Assembly (NCBI GenBank): GCA_046732255.1
Contig: JBKPMR010000025.1
Coordinates: forward strand, 1-64,000
DNA: 64,000 nt
Source: DATBLE01 sp046732255
GTDB lineage: Bacteria; Actinomycetota; Thermoleophilia; Gaiellales; Gaiellaceae
Direction: 5' to 3'
A model generated the notes under the pieces. That model was not told where the DNA came from, did not search any database, and saw nothing but the letters and a program-made list of their open reading frames with translations. The position numbers and the translations under genes are program-made. This document shows, in pieces, positions 1 to 8,007 of this stretch; position 1 is the stretch's first letter; every line of letters begins with the position of its first letter.

Positions 1-482
1 GCGAGCAGCTGCTCGTACGCGGGCGCGGCGGCGCTGACGCCGTCGGGCGTGAACTGTGGCCGCCAGAACCGGCTCGAGTTCGGCTCGTTCCAGATCACGA
101 CGTCGTTCACGTCCGGCGCGAGCTCCAGCAGGTGCAAGACGTAGCGGCAGTACCGACGGCGGTACCGGGCGATCAGCGGTGCATGCTTCGCCTTCGAGTA
201 AACGGCGAGCACGAGGCGGCGCCCGGCGGCCGTCTCCGCGGCGCGCCGCAGAGCCCGGACCGTCGAGCCGCGCGGCTCGGACTGGCCCGGCGACCAGCGG
301 AACGTCACACGAACGGCGCCGATGCCCAGTCGCGCCATGTGGCCGCGCACGAGCGACGGCCGAGTCGGCGACCACTTCATCATGTCCTCCGAGACACCGA
401 CCAGGAGCCCGCCGCCGGCGTGCGCGACCGGCGCCGACAGGACGGCCGCGAGGACGGCGAAGGGTAGGCAGCGTCGTAGGAT
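1..482 (-). CDS. Secreted glycoside-hydrolase-like protein (N-terminal part, runs off window)
   Basis: About 160 codons are visible; the 3' end lies beyond the window. The frame opens with a good signal peptide (Arg-Arg, then a hydrophobic core ending in APVAHA). At about residue 137 it has VIWNEPN, the Asn-Glu-Pro motif that carries the acid/base glutamate in clan-A (TIM-barrel) glycoside hydrolases, so a secreted sugar hydrolase is likely; the family is not fixed. The frame has no ATG, GTG or TTG ahead of the signal peptide. The best-placed start is an ATC codon at 482, just after a GAGGGAAGAG purine run. The first canonical start is the first of two adjacent ATG codons at 383 (residue 34), which would remove the signal peptide. 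Either the start is non-canonical or a base is wrong. Confidence 0.6.
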   Translation of the reverse strand, partial: MLRRCLPFAVLAAVLSAPVAHAGGGLLVGVSEDMMKWSPTRPSLVRGHMARLGIGAVRVTFRWSPGQSEPRGSTVRALRRAAETAAGRRLVLAVYSKAKHAPLIARYRRRYCRYVLHLLELAPDVNDVVIWNEPNSSRFWRPQFTPDGVSAAAPAYEQLL

Positions 483-545
483 CTCTTCCCTCTCCCGCGC
501 GCGATTCTGGAGCGCGGGAGGGCGCCGCTCAATGGGCCGAACGGA

Positions 546-812
546 CTATCTGGTCAACTGAACTGCTCGGCGCGCTTCGGCCTCGTACCCGTTTCGCTCG
601 TACCCCTTGAGGTACGAGAGCGGCATCCGGATCGGGCGGTGCTGCATCTGCCAGACGTGGCAGAGCTCGTGCGTGACCAGGTCGTCGCCCGCGTCTTCGA
701 CCGGGCGCCGCAGGACGACGGTGCCCCACGCCGAGTAGCCGTCGAAGCGGCGGAACCACGGGAGCCGGAACAGCCGCGGCCAGACGAGCACGCGTATCCG
801 ATCGATTCGCAC
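546..812 (-). CDS. Small HExxH zinc-metalloprotease-like protein
   Basis: An 88-residue protein with HELCHVWQMQ around residue 47-56. This matches the HExxH..Q zinc-binding core of DUF4157-like and related minimal metalloprotease domains, and the C-terminal pattern GYERNGYEAEARR is also common in that group. Function is unknown; a peptidase or a zinc-binding relic are both possible. The start is GTG at 812. The same frame stays open and protein-like (RLDRLALYPRPVRID) back to the end of the preceding membrane-protein gene at 887, but has no ATG, GTG or TTG there, so the true N-terminus may be longer. It is last in a minus-strand group with the FtsH-like protease. Confidence 0.65.
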   Translation of the reverse strand: MRIDRIRVLVWPRLFRLPWFRRFDGYSAWGTVVLRRPVEDAGDDLVTHELCHVWQMQHRPIRMPLSYLKGYERNGYEAEARRAVQLTR

Positions 813-886
813 CGGGCGCGGGTACAGGGCGAGCCGGTCGAGCCGCGCCTTGGCGCGTTCCAGCGCGGCGCGTTCAGCGGCATCGG

Positions 887-1708
887 TCAGCCCGTGACGG
901 GGGAGAGGACCAGCAACGCGCTCTGGTCGGGAGCCTGCTGGAAGTCCCAGTGGAAGACCCGCCCGGCAGTCAGCGCCTCGATCCCGTTTGCCTGCTCCGG
1001 TGTCAGCGTGCTTGGCGTCATCTTCACCTCGCCCGGCGGGAGCGCCTCCTTCAGCGGCCTCCGCAGCTCCGGGCCGAACGCAGCCCTGGGGAGGAGGACT
1101 GCGCGGTTGTAGAGCGGGCTCTGCTGCGACACGCCTGCCGGTGGGGGCATGAACGCGACCACGTAGTCGGCCTGCGGCATGGAATGGAAGGTGGTCAGAG
1201 CGAGCTGGAGCGCCTCGCGCCGAACGAGCTGGCCTCTGGACAGCGTCGCCCGCCCGGGGATCGAGCGATTTGGGGCTGTGCCGGCCAGCTGGTAGAAGAC
1301 CCCGGCCTGGGGGAAGGCGATGTCGATCCGCTCCTGCCCGACGCCGGCCTTTCCGGAGCGCACGAGGATTGCCGACACGGGGATCGGGCCCTGTGACGAC
1401 TCGATCTGAGTGGGGCCGGCGATCACCGACGTGAAGAGCGCGCCGTTCTCGAGGTGGTACTGGCTCGAGACGTGCCGAGCGATCTCACGGACGCCGAGCG
1501 TGCCCGCCGTCCGCGGTGTCCAGGAGGACCATGCCTGCACCTGCTGGTGGCCGTCGTCGCGGGTCGCGAGCACGACGCCGAGCCCCACCGCCGCGCCGAC
1601 AATCGCCGCCAGGATGAGGTAGGCGATGCCGAACCGATGCCGTGAGACTGTTGGCTGCGGCTCGGGGCGGGCGAGCGGTGTCGGCTCCTCGCTCACAACG
1701 TCGGCCAC
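887..1708 (-). CDS. Single-pass membrane protein of unknown function, coupled to FtsH-like gene
   Basis: 273 residues: a short Pro/Glu-rich cytoplasmic N-terminus, one hydrophobic segment (about residues 27-48, IAYLILAAIVGAAVGLGVVL), then an extracytoplasmic domain with no motif I recognise. The GTG start at 1708 has a strong AGGAGG ribosome site and lies inside the end of the FtsH-like gene (16-nt overlap), so the two are translationally coupled. The context suggests a partner or substrate adaptor of the membrane protease; this is inference from position only. It is not homologous to HflK or HflC as far as I can see. Confidence 0.75.
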   Translation of the reverse strand: MADVVSEEPTPLARPEPQPTVSRHRFGIAYLILAAIVGAAVGLGVVLATRDDGHQQVQAWSSWTPRTAGTLGVREIARHVSSQYHLENGALFTSVIAGPTQIESSQGPIPVSAILVRSGKAGVGQERIDIAFPQAGVFYQLAGTAPNRSIPGRATLSRGQLVRREALQLALTTFHSMPQADYVVAFMPPPAGVSQQSPLYNRAVLLPRAAFGPELRRPLKEALPPGEVKMTPSTLTPEQANGIEALTAGRVFHWDFQQAPDQSALLVLSPVTG

Positions 1709-4101
1709 GTTTCCTCCTTGGACAGGTCAATCGTCGGCTCCTTCAGCGCCACGGAGTTGAGGAGGTCGATCAACTCGTCGCCGTAGAGCTCCTTCCGGGC
1801 GACGAGGTGGTCGGCGATCGTCTCCACTCCCGCCTTGTTTTGGGCGATGAGGTGGTGGGCGGTCACGTACGCCTGGCCGATGATCTGCGCGGCGAGCTGG
1901 CGCTTGTCGAAGTCCCGCAGCACGGCGGCGATCGAGTCGTGCTGGAAGTCGCCGCTCGCGCGGTTCATCAGCTGGAGCCCGATCGACTCGAACCGCTTCG
2001 CAAGCCGCTTCCGCTCCTCCTCCTGCTGCTCGACACTCCGCTCCGCCTCGGAGTCGATCGGGATCGGATCCGGGCCCATGCCGGAGACGCCGACCATCCA
2101 GGCAGCGCGGCCGGTGGCGCTCTGCAGGTCACCGCCGACGCCGGTGGCGTTCTCGCCGTAGAAGACCTGCTCCGCCGCGAGCGCGCCGAGCGTCCAGGCC
2201 ATCTTCGCCATCTCCTCGCTCTTCCAGGAGCTGAAGCGTTCCTCCTTCTCGAGCGCCTGGTGGTGCCCAAGCGAGCCAGCGCGCATGCGGATTGAGATCC
2301 GAGTCGACTCGGCGCCTTTCAGAAGGACGTGGGCCGCGGCGGCGTGGCCTGCCTCGTGGATCGCGACCGCTCGGGTCTCCTCCGGGACGTACTCGACGCC
2401 CACCGCCGTGCCCGACTCGACCGTGGTCATCGCCTCGATGATGTCCTCGCGGTTGAATTCGTCACGCCCGTCGTGGTGCGCGCGCGTGAGCGCCATCGAA
2501 CAGACCTGCTCGATCATGGCGGGGCTGTACCCATTGGTGATGCGTGCCAGCTCGTCTCGGGCCCGCTCGGTGTCGAGCTCGGGATCGTGGCTGACCCTGT
2601 TCAGGTAGAGGTTGAAGACGTCCTCGCGGTCACGCATCGTCGGCGTCCGGAACCAGACGTGGCGGCCCATCCGGCCTGGGCGGCGGAGCGCCGGGTCGAG
2701 CGCCTCGAGCGGCACGTTCGTTGCCCCGATGAAGTAGATCTGATTGCCCGCCGGCCGGGCCGCGGGCAGCCGCAACCCGACCTTGCCGACCCGGCGCGGG
2801 ACGACGTAGGTTGCGTCGAGGAAGTTGTTGATCCGGTTCGTCCAGAAGCGGCGCCAGAACGGCGGGTTGTCGATGCCGTCCATCGTCACCAGCAGCTGGT
2901 TGAGAGCCATGCTGCCCATGCCGCCGAACATGCCCGGGAAGGCCTGGTTGACGATCCCGGTAACCCGGCCGTACCAGCCCGGAGAGGCCGGCGAAGCCTC
3001 GCGCTCGGCGAAGATCCGGTCCCGCCAGCCGCGCGTCTCGAGGATCAGGTCACCGGACGAGGTCAGCGCGCCATACGGCCCGTAGAAGACGTTGTCGTCG
3101 AACCGGCCTGTGGTCGCGACCGTCATCGACGGCGCGCCTCCGAGTGAGGCCCGGCGCATGCCGACGGCGTCGATCTCGTCGATGAACACGATGCACTGGC
3201 CGCCCCACTTCGACGCCAGCCGCTTCGCCTTGCGGGCGAGGAAGCGGACGATGATCGCGTCGAGACCGAGGAACGCCTGCTGGAAGCCGGATCCGGGGAT
3301 CGTCACGAACGGCGAGTTGAACCCGGTCGCGATCGCCTTCGCGAGCATCGTCTTGCCGGTTCCGGGGGCGCCGTGGAAGAGGAGCCCGCGCTCGCGGCGG
3401 CCTCCGGCCTTCTCGAACGCCTCGCCCGACTGCCACAGGTTGACGATGCGACGGACCTCCTCCTTCGCCTCCGCCTGTCCGCGGACGTCCTCGAGCTTCA
3501 CGCCCCAGTTCGCGTCGCCGGGCTCGAAGCCGCGGATCTGAGAGATGCCCATCAGCAAGAGCGGGCCCATGAAGATGAGGAAGTTCGAGAGGAAGAGGAA
3601 GAGGACGAGGAACGCCTGCGTCCACCAGGTCTTGCTGGTGATCGCGTCCGCGACGCCGTTCGCCATCGACGTTGCGGTTCCCCACCAAGTGACGTCGCCG
3701 CCGAAGATCCACTGGATCACGAAGACGACCGAGACGATGATCGCGACGATCAGGAAGAACTTGAAGACCGAGTGCCAGAACCACGCGCGGCGGCGGTTGA
3801 CGACGTCCTCCTCCTGCACGTGCGGGTCGTCGACCGCGAACAAGCTCGGCCACGGGATGAACCGGCGGAAGAGGAGGTCGAGCAGCCCTCGGAACGCGAA
3901 CACCGCGAGCGCGGTGGCGACGAGTGCCCAGCCGAACGAGACGTCCTGAACCTGCCACAGGTAGATGAAGGCCGCGGGAGCGCAGAGGACGGCGACCACC
4001 GTCGCCGAACGCCGAAGGGCCCGCCACTGGTCGTTCAGTGCACGTTGTTCTTCGGGGGCCGAGAGCGCAGGCGGCTGCACGGCATCGTCTGCACTACTCA
4101 T
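1693..4101 (-). CDS. FtsH-like membrane AAA+ zinc protease with enlarged ATPase domain
   Basis: 802 residues. Several hydrophobic segments lie in residues 35-185. They are followed by an AAA+ module with Walker A GAPGTGKT (244-251), Walker B VFIDEID (305-311), sensor region FIGATN (457-462) and arginine-finger motif RRPGR (473-477), then an M41 peptidase domain with HEAGH (582-586) and GGDL with the third zinc ligand Asp (about 656-659). FtsH enzymes degrade membrane and regulatory proteins with ATP. Classical FtsH has two membrane segments and about 620-680 residues; this one has more segments and two extra stretches (about 318-395 and 411-450) between Walker B and the second region of homology. 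It is therefore a divergent paralogue rather than housekeeping FtsH. The ATG is 6 nt after a TACACT -10 box. Confidence 0.85.
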   Translation of the reverse strand: MSSADDAVQPPALSAPEEQRALNDQWRALRRSATVVAVLCAPAAFIYLWQVQDVSFGWALVATALAVFAFRGLLDLLFRRFIPWPSLFAVDDPHVQEEDVVNRRRAWFWHSVFKFFLIVAIIVSVVFVIQWIFGGDVTWWGTATSMANGVADAITSKTWWTQAFLVLFLFLSNFLIFMGPLLLMGISQIRGFEPGDANWGVKLEDVRGQAEAKEEVRRIVNLWQSGEAFEKAGGRRERGLLFHGAPGTGKTMLAKAIATGFNSPFVTIPGSGFQQAFLGLDAIIVRFLARKAKRLASKWGGQCIVFIDEIDAVGMRRASLGGAPSMTVATTGRFDDNVFYGPYGALTSSGDLILETRGWRDRIFAEREASPASPGWYGRVTGIVNQAFPGMFGGMGSMALNQLLVTMDGIDNPPFWRRFWTNRINNFLDATYVVPRRVGKVGLRLPAARPAGNQIYFIGATNVPLEALDPALRRPGRMGRHVWFRTPTMRDREDVFNLYLNRVSHDPELDTERARDELARITNGYSPAMIEQVCSMALTRAHHDGRDEFNREDIIEAMTTVESGTAVGVEYVPEETRAVAIHEAGHAAAAHVLLKGAESTRISIRMRAGSLGHHQALEKEERFSSWKSEEMAKMAWTLGALAAEQVFYGENATGVGGDLQSATGRAAWMVGVSGMGPDPIPIDSEAERSVEQQEEERKRLAKRFESIGLQLMNRASGDFQHDSIAAVLRDFDKRQLAAQIIGQAYVTAHHLIAQNKAGVETIADHLVARKELYGDELIDLLNSVALKEPTIDLSKEETWPTL

Positions 4102-4107
4102 TTTCGA

Positions 4108-4113
4108 AGTGTA
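4108..4113 (-). promoter_or_regulatory. -10 box of the FtsH-like gene (leaderless)
   Basis: TACACT on the minus strand, 6 nt before the ATG at 4101, so transcription should begin at or next to the start codon. Confidence 0.6.
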
Positions 4114-4138
4114 AAGACGTTCGCTCTGGCAGTGGAGT

Positions 4139-4144
4139 TAGCCT
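4139..4144 (+). promoter_or_regulatory. -10 box of the cation efflux gene (leaderless)
   Basis: TAGCCT, 7 nt before the GTG at 4152. It supports that start over longer upstream readings. The divergent start codons are only 50 bp apart. Confidence 0.55.
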
Positions 4145-4151
4145 GACGGGA

Positions 4152-5069
4152 GTGCATTCGCACGACCACACGCACCGTCTGGAGGGCGATCGGAAGCTTC
4201 TGATCGGCGCGCTCGTGCTGATCGCCAGCCTGATGGTCGGCGAGATCGTCGCCGGCATACTCGCCGGATCGCTCGCCCTCCTCGCCGACGCGGGACACCT
4301 CGTGTCCGACGCGCTCGCGCTCGGGTTCGCCGTCGTCGCCGCCACCCTCGCCGCGCGGCCCGCGCACGGCCGCTGGACGTACGGTCTCGGACGCCTCGAG
4401 ATCCTGTCCGCGCAGGCGAACGGCCTTCTGCTCGGGCTCGTCGGCATCTGGATCGTGTACGGGGCAATCCGGCGGCTGGTTTCGCCCGTTGACGTCCACG
4501 GCGGCGTCGTGCTCGTGGTCGCTCTGGCAGGAATCGCAGTCAACCTGGCCGCGACCGGGCTTCTGTCGCGCGCGACCCGCGAGAGCATGAACGTCCGCGG
4601 GGCGTTCCTGCACGTGGCCACCGATCTGCTCGCATTCGTCGGAACGGCCGCCGCGGGACTGGTCGTCCTGCTCACCGGCTGGGACCGTGTCGACCCGATC
4701 GCCGGGCTCCTGGTCGCAGCGCTGATGTTCTGGGCCGCGTTCGGGCTCATTCGTGATTCGACGCACGTATTCCTCGAAGCCTCGCCGGGAAACATCGACC
4801 CGGACGAGGTCGCCCGCGTGATCGTCGACGTCCCCGAAGTCCGCGAGGTCCACGACCTGCACGTCTGGACGCTGACGAGCGGCTTTCCGGTGCTCTCCGC
4901 GCACGTGCTCGTCGCGCCGGGTGCGGATTGCCACGGCCTCCGGCGCGACCTGGAGGCGATGCTGGCCGAGCGCTTCGGGCTCGACCACTCGACCCTCCAG
5001 GTCGAGCACGTCTCCGGCACGGTGCAGCTCGGCCCGTCGTTCCGGCGGCGGGCGCCGCTCAGACAGTAG
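4152..5069 (+). CDS. Cation diffusion facilitator, CzcD/ZnT family
   Basis: 305 residues. Proton-driven efflux of Zn2+/Co2+/Cd2+ across the cytoplasmic membrane. The His-rich start (HSHDHTH) is followed by six hydrophobic segments. The metal site is visible as HLVSDA in helix 2 (LLADAGHLVSDALAL) and HVATD in helix 5, and the cytoplasmic domain carries the family pattern EVHDLHVWTLTSG with conserved histidines. The GTG start is chosen because it begins the family's His-rich head and follows a -10 box by 7 nt. It stands alone, 9 bp before the SDR gene, which has its own -10. Confidence 0.9.
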   Translation: MHSHDHTHRLEGDRKLLIGALVLIASLMVGEIVAGILAGSLALLADAGHLVSDALALGFAVVAATLAARPAHGRWTYGLGRLEILSAQANGLLLGLVGIWIVYGAIRRLVSPVDVHGGVVLVVALAGIAVNLAATGLLSRATRESMNVRGAFLHVATDLLAFVGTAAAGLVVLLTGWDRVDPIAGLLVAALMFWAAFGLIRDSTHVFLEASPGNIDPDEVARVIVDVPEVREVHDLHVWTLTSGFPVLSAHVLVAPGADCHGLRRDLEAMLAERFGLDHSTLQVEHVSGTVQLGPSFRRRAPLRQ

Positions 5070-5072
5070 ATT
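5067..5072 (+). promoter_or_regulatory. -10 box of the SDR gene (leaderless)
   Basis: TAGATT, overlapping the preceding stop codon, 6 nt before the ATG at 5079. Confidence 0.6.
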
Positions 5073-5078
5073 CCGACG

Positions 5079-5816
5079 ATGCCAGCGATCCCCCTCGGCG
5101 GCAAGACCGCCATCGTCACCGGTGCCTCCAGCGGCTTCGGCAAGGCGACCGCACAGGCGCTCCAGGAGGCCGGGGTGAAGGTCGCGGTCGGCGCCCGGCG
5201 GGTGCACCTGCTGGAGGGCGACTTCGTCCACGAGCTGGACGTCACCGACCCGGGCAGCTGCGCGGCGTTCGTCACTGCGGCGATCGACGCGCTCGGCGGA
5301 GGCGTCGACATCCTCGTCAACAACGCCGGCGGCGCGCTCGGCCGCTACCCGTTCTGGGAGTCGAGCGAGGAGGACGAGGAGTGGATGATCGAGTCGAACG
5401 TCCACGGCGTGATGCGGATGACGCGCCTCTGCCTGCCGCACATCCGCGACGGCGGCCACATCGTCAACATCGACTCGATCGCGGGCCGCGCCGCCTACGA
5501 GAACGCCGCCGTCTACTGCGCGGTGAAGGCGGCGTCGGCGATGTTCAGCCAGGCGCTCCGCGAGGATCTCCTCGGCCGGCCGATTCGTGTCACCGCGCTC
5601 GCGCCCGGGCTGGCGGAGACGAACTTCTCGCTCGTCCGCTTCAAGGGTGACGAGGAGAAGGCGCAGGCCGTCTACCAGGGCGTCGAGCCGTTGACCGCGG
5701 AGGACATCGCCGACTGCATCCTCTTCGCGCTGACGCGGCCGCTGCACGTAAACGTCGACGAGATCGTCGTCAAGGCGCTGGCGCAAACAGGTGGTGGGCG
5801 GATTCTCCGCACCTAG
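5079..5816 (+). CDS. Short-chain dehydrogenase/reductase
   Basis: 245 residues with the classical SDR layout: NAD(P)-binding TGASSGFG at 12-19, NNAGG near residue 85, active-site Ser in the NIDSIAG segment, and catalytic YCAVK (Tyr-xxx-Lys). The closest general type is the YdfG/serine 3-dehydrogenase-like group acting on 3-hydroxy acids or amino-alcohols, but the substrate cannot be read from sequence. Its N-terminus is shorter than usual between the first two strands (GARRVHLLEGDFVHELDV). Next downstream is a debranching-type enzyme with its own ribosome site. Confidence 0.85.
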   Translation: MPAIPLGGKTAIVTGASSGFGKATAQALQEAGVKVAVGARRVHLLEGDFVHELDVTDPGSCAAFVTAAIDALGGGVDILVNNAGGALGRYPFWESSEEDEEWMIESNVHGVMRMTRLCLPHIRDGGHIVNIDSIAGRAAYENAAVYCAVKAASAMFSQALREDLLGRPIRVTALAPGLAETNFSLVRFKGDEEKAQAVYQGVEPLTAEDIADCILFALTRPLHVNVDEIVVKALAQTGGGRILRT

Positions 5817-5840
5817 CCATTTGTCCGGAGGAGAAATGGC

Positions 5841-7910
5841 ATGGCGTTGACGATCCTCGAAGGCTCGACGTTCTGCATCAGCGACGAGCGCGGCGACATC
5901 TCCGAGCAGACCGGCGGGTTCTTCGCCCGCGACACGCGGTTCCTGTCCGTCTTCCGGCTGACGGTGAACGGGGAGGCGCCGCTCCTGCTCTCGTCGGGCA
6001 AGGTCGACTACTTCTCCGCCGCGTTCTATCTCAGCAACCCGCCGTTCGACGGGCTCGTGCAGGACTCGATCGCGATCGTCCGCGAGCGGTTCGTTTCCGA
6101 GGCGCTCCAGGAGCGGATCGTGGTCGAGAACGTCGCCAGCGAGCGGGTCTCCTTCGAGCTCGCAGTGCAGGTCGCCAGCGACTTCGCGGACATCTTCTCG
6201 GTGAAGGAGTACGACTTCGCGCTCGGCGACCCACGGCGGGCGAAGCCGCTCCCGGCGGCGGCTCCGCTCCGGTTCGACTCCGAAAACGAGCGGTTCGTGA
6301 TCGACGATCCGGAGGACGGGGCGTTCACGCAGGTGGCGTTCTCCAAGCCGGGCGTCGTCGACGCGGGGACGATGACCTATCGGGTCGAGCTCGAGCCGCG
6401 CGCGTGCTGGGAGGTGACCGCCGACGTCGTGCCGAGCGGCAGCCGGCGTCCCAATGTGGCCAGACCGGTCAGCCCGCACCGCTTCGGCGAGGAGCGGGCC
6501 CGCGTCAGCGAGACGCTGACCGCGTGGCGACTGCGTGTCCCTCGGATCGAAGCGACCTGGGACCCCCTCAGGCACACGTTCGGCCGCTCGGTATCGGATC
6601 TCGCGTCCTTGCGCATGCGCGGCGGCGACGGCGACCTTGCGCGCCTGCCCGCCGCCGGGATGCCGTGGTTCATGACCGTCTTCGGGCGCGACACGCTGAT
6701 CACCTCGTTCCAGACGCTCCTGTTCGGGCCGGAGCTCGCGATCGGCGCGCTCGAGGTCCTCGCCGAGCTCCAGGCGCTCGAGGACGATCCGGAGACCGAC
6801 GCCGAGCCGGGCAAGATCGTCCACGAGGTCCGGCACGGAAAGGCGGCGAAGGTGTGGTTCCACCGCTACTACGGCTCGGTCGACGCCACGTCCCTCTACC
6901 TCGTGCTCCTCTCCGAGGTCTGGCGCTGGACCGGGGATCAGGCGCTCGCCGAGCAGCTGCGGGAGCCGGCGCTGCGCGCCCTTGCCTGGATCAACGAGTA
7001 CGGCGACCCGGACGGCGACGGTTTCGTCGAGTACCGGCGACGGACGGAGCGCGGCCTCGAGAACCAGTCGTGGAAGGACTCCGGCGACTCGCAGCGCTTC
7101 GCCGACGGGCGGCTCGCGGAGGCGCCGATCGCTCCGTGCGAAGTGCAGGGGTATGTGTACGACGCAAAACGGCGGATCGCAGAGCTCGCCCGCGAGGCTT
7201 GGGGAGACGCCGTGCTCGCCCGTCGGCTCGACGCGGATGCCGATGACCTCCGGGAGCGGTTCGACGAGGCGTTCTGGATCGCGGAGCGGGGCGGCTACTA
7301 CGCGCTCGCGCTCGACGCCGACAAGGAACGAGTCGACTCGCTCTGCTCGAACATCGGCCACCTGCTCTGGAGCGGGATCGTCTCGGAGGAACGCGCCGCC
7401 CGCATCGTCGAGTCGCTGATGAGCGACCAGCTCTGGTCGGGGTGGGGCGTCCGGACGATGTCCACCGAGGACGCCGGCTACAGCCCGCTCTCGTACCACA
7501 ACGGCACCGTCTGGCCCCACGACAACTCGCTGATCGCGGCCGGGCTGGCCCGCTACGGCTACCGGGAGGAGGCGCTGCGCATCGTCCGGCAGATGCTGGA
7601 GGCGGCCGTTTTCTTCGACTTCGAGCTCCCGGAGGTCTTCGCCGGGCTGCCCCGCGACACCACCCCGTTCCCGATCGCGTACCCGACCGCCGCGCGGCCG
7701 CAGGCGTGGGCGGCGGGGACGCCGGTGCTCCTGCTCCAGATCCTGCTCGGGCTTCGACCCGACCTCGGCCGCCGCCGGCTGGAGACGACCGTCGGAGACG
7801 AGGAGCTGCCGGCGTGGGCGGGCTCGCTCCGACTGGCCGGCGTGCGGGCGTTCGACCGTTCCTGGAACGTCCACCTCGAGGGTGGACGCGTGCGGGTGGA
7901 GGAAGCATGA
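5841..7910 (+). CDS. Glycogen-debranching-type amylo-alpha-1,6-glucosidase
   Basis: 689 residues. An N-terminal GDE_N-like beta domain (about 1-200, FARDTRFLSVFRLTVNG) is followed by an (alpha/alpha)6 glucoamylase-like domain with GMPWFMTVFGRDTLI (about 274-288), NQSWKDSGDS (about 410) and SYHNGTVWPHDNSLIA (about 552-567), where acidic residues of this fold sit. It probably trims alpha-1,6 branches or related glucans in the cytoplasm. A GGAGGAG ribosome site precedes the ATG. The gene ends 5 bp before a twin palindrome element, and a GT4 glycosyltransferase follows, suggesting a small storage-glycan or trehalose-type sugar unit (inference). Confidence 0.85.
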   Translation: MALTILEGSTFCISDERGDISEQTGGFFARDTRFLSVFRLTVNGEAPLLLSSGKVDYFSAAFYLSNPPFDGLVQDSIAIVRERFVSEALQERIVVENVASERVSFELAVQVASDFADIFSVKEYDFALGDPRRAKPLPAAAPLRFDSENERFVIDDPEDGAFTQVAFSKPGVVDAGTMTYRVELEPRACWEVTADVVPSGSRRPNVARPVSPHRFGEERARVSETLTAWRLRVPRIEATWDPLRHTFGRSVSDLASLRMRGGDGDLARLPAAGMPWFMTVFGRDTLITSFQTLLFGPELAIGALEVLAELQALEDDPETDAEPGKIVHEVRHGKAAKVWFHRYYGSVDATSLYLVLLSEVWRWTGDQALAEQLREPALRALAWINEYGDPDGDGFVEYRRRTERGLENQSWKDSGDSQRFADGRLAEAPIAPCEVQGYVYDAKRRIAELAREAWGDAVLARRLDADADDLRERFDEAFWIAERGGYYALALDADKERVDSLCSNIGHLLWSGIVSEERAARIVESLMSDQLWSGWGVRTMSTEDAGYSPLSYHNGTVWPHDNSLIAAGLARYGYREEALRIVRQMLEAAVFFDFELPEVFAGLPRDTTPFPIAYPTAARPQAWAAGTPVLLLQILLGLRPDLGRRRLETTVGDEELPAWAGSLRLAGVRAFDRSWNVHLEGGRVRVEEA

Positions 7911-7915
7911 ACCCG

Positions 7916-7996
7916 TTGACCGTGCCAGGCACGGTTAAGACGACTGTCCGAAATCCCCCTCCGAGCAGGCTCTTTACAGTGCCTGGCACCGTTAAG
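7916..7996. repeat. Twin GTGCCNGGCAC palindrome element, copy 1
   Basis: Two palindromes with cores GTGCCAGGCAC (7922-7932) and GTGCCTGGCAC (7979-7989), each flanked by TTAAC/GTTAA-type arms, 57 nt apart. The spacer is clearly related to that of the copy at 14599-14680 (CCGAA.TCCC.CTCCG.GCAGG). It sits between two genes and directly abuts the next ribosome site. Confidence 0.8.
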
Positions 7997-8007
7997 GAAG
8001 GTGTGTC

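Noticed and set aside
4098..7874. A 1258-codon open frame on the minus strand opposite the cation efflux, SDR and debranching genes
   Set aside because: It is antisense to three well-supported genes, its translation is Arg/Asp/Val/Pro-rich without motifs, and long antisense frames are expected at this GC content.
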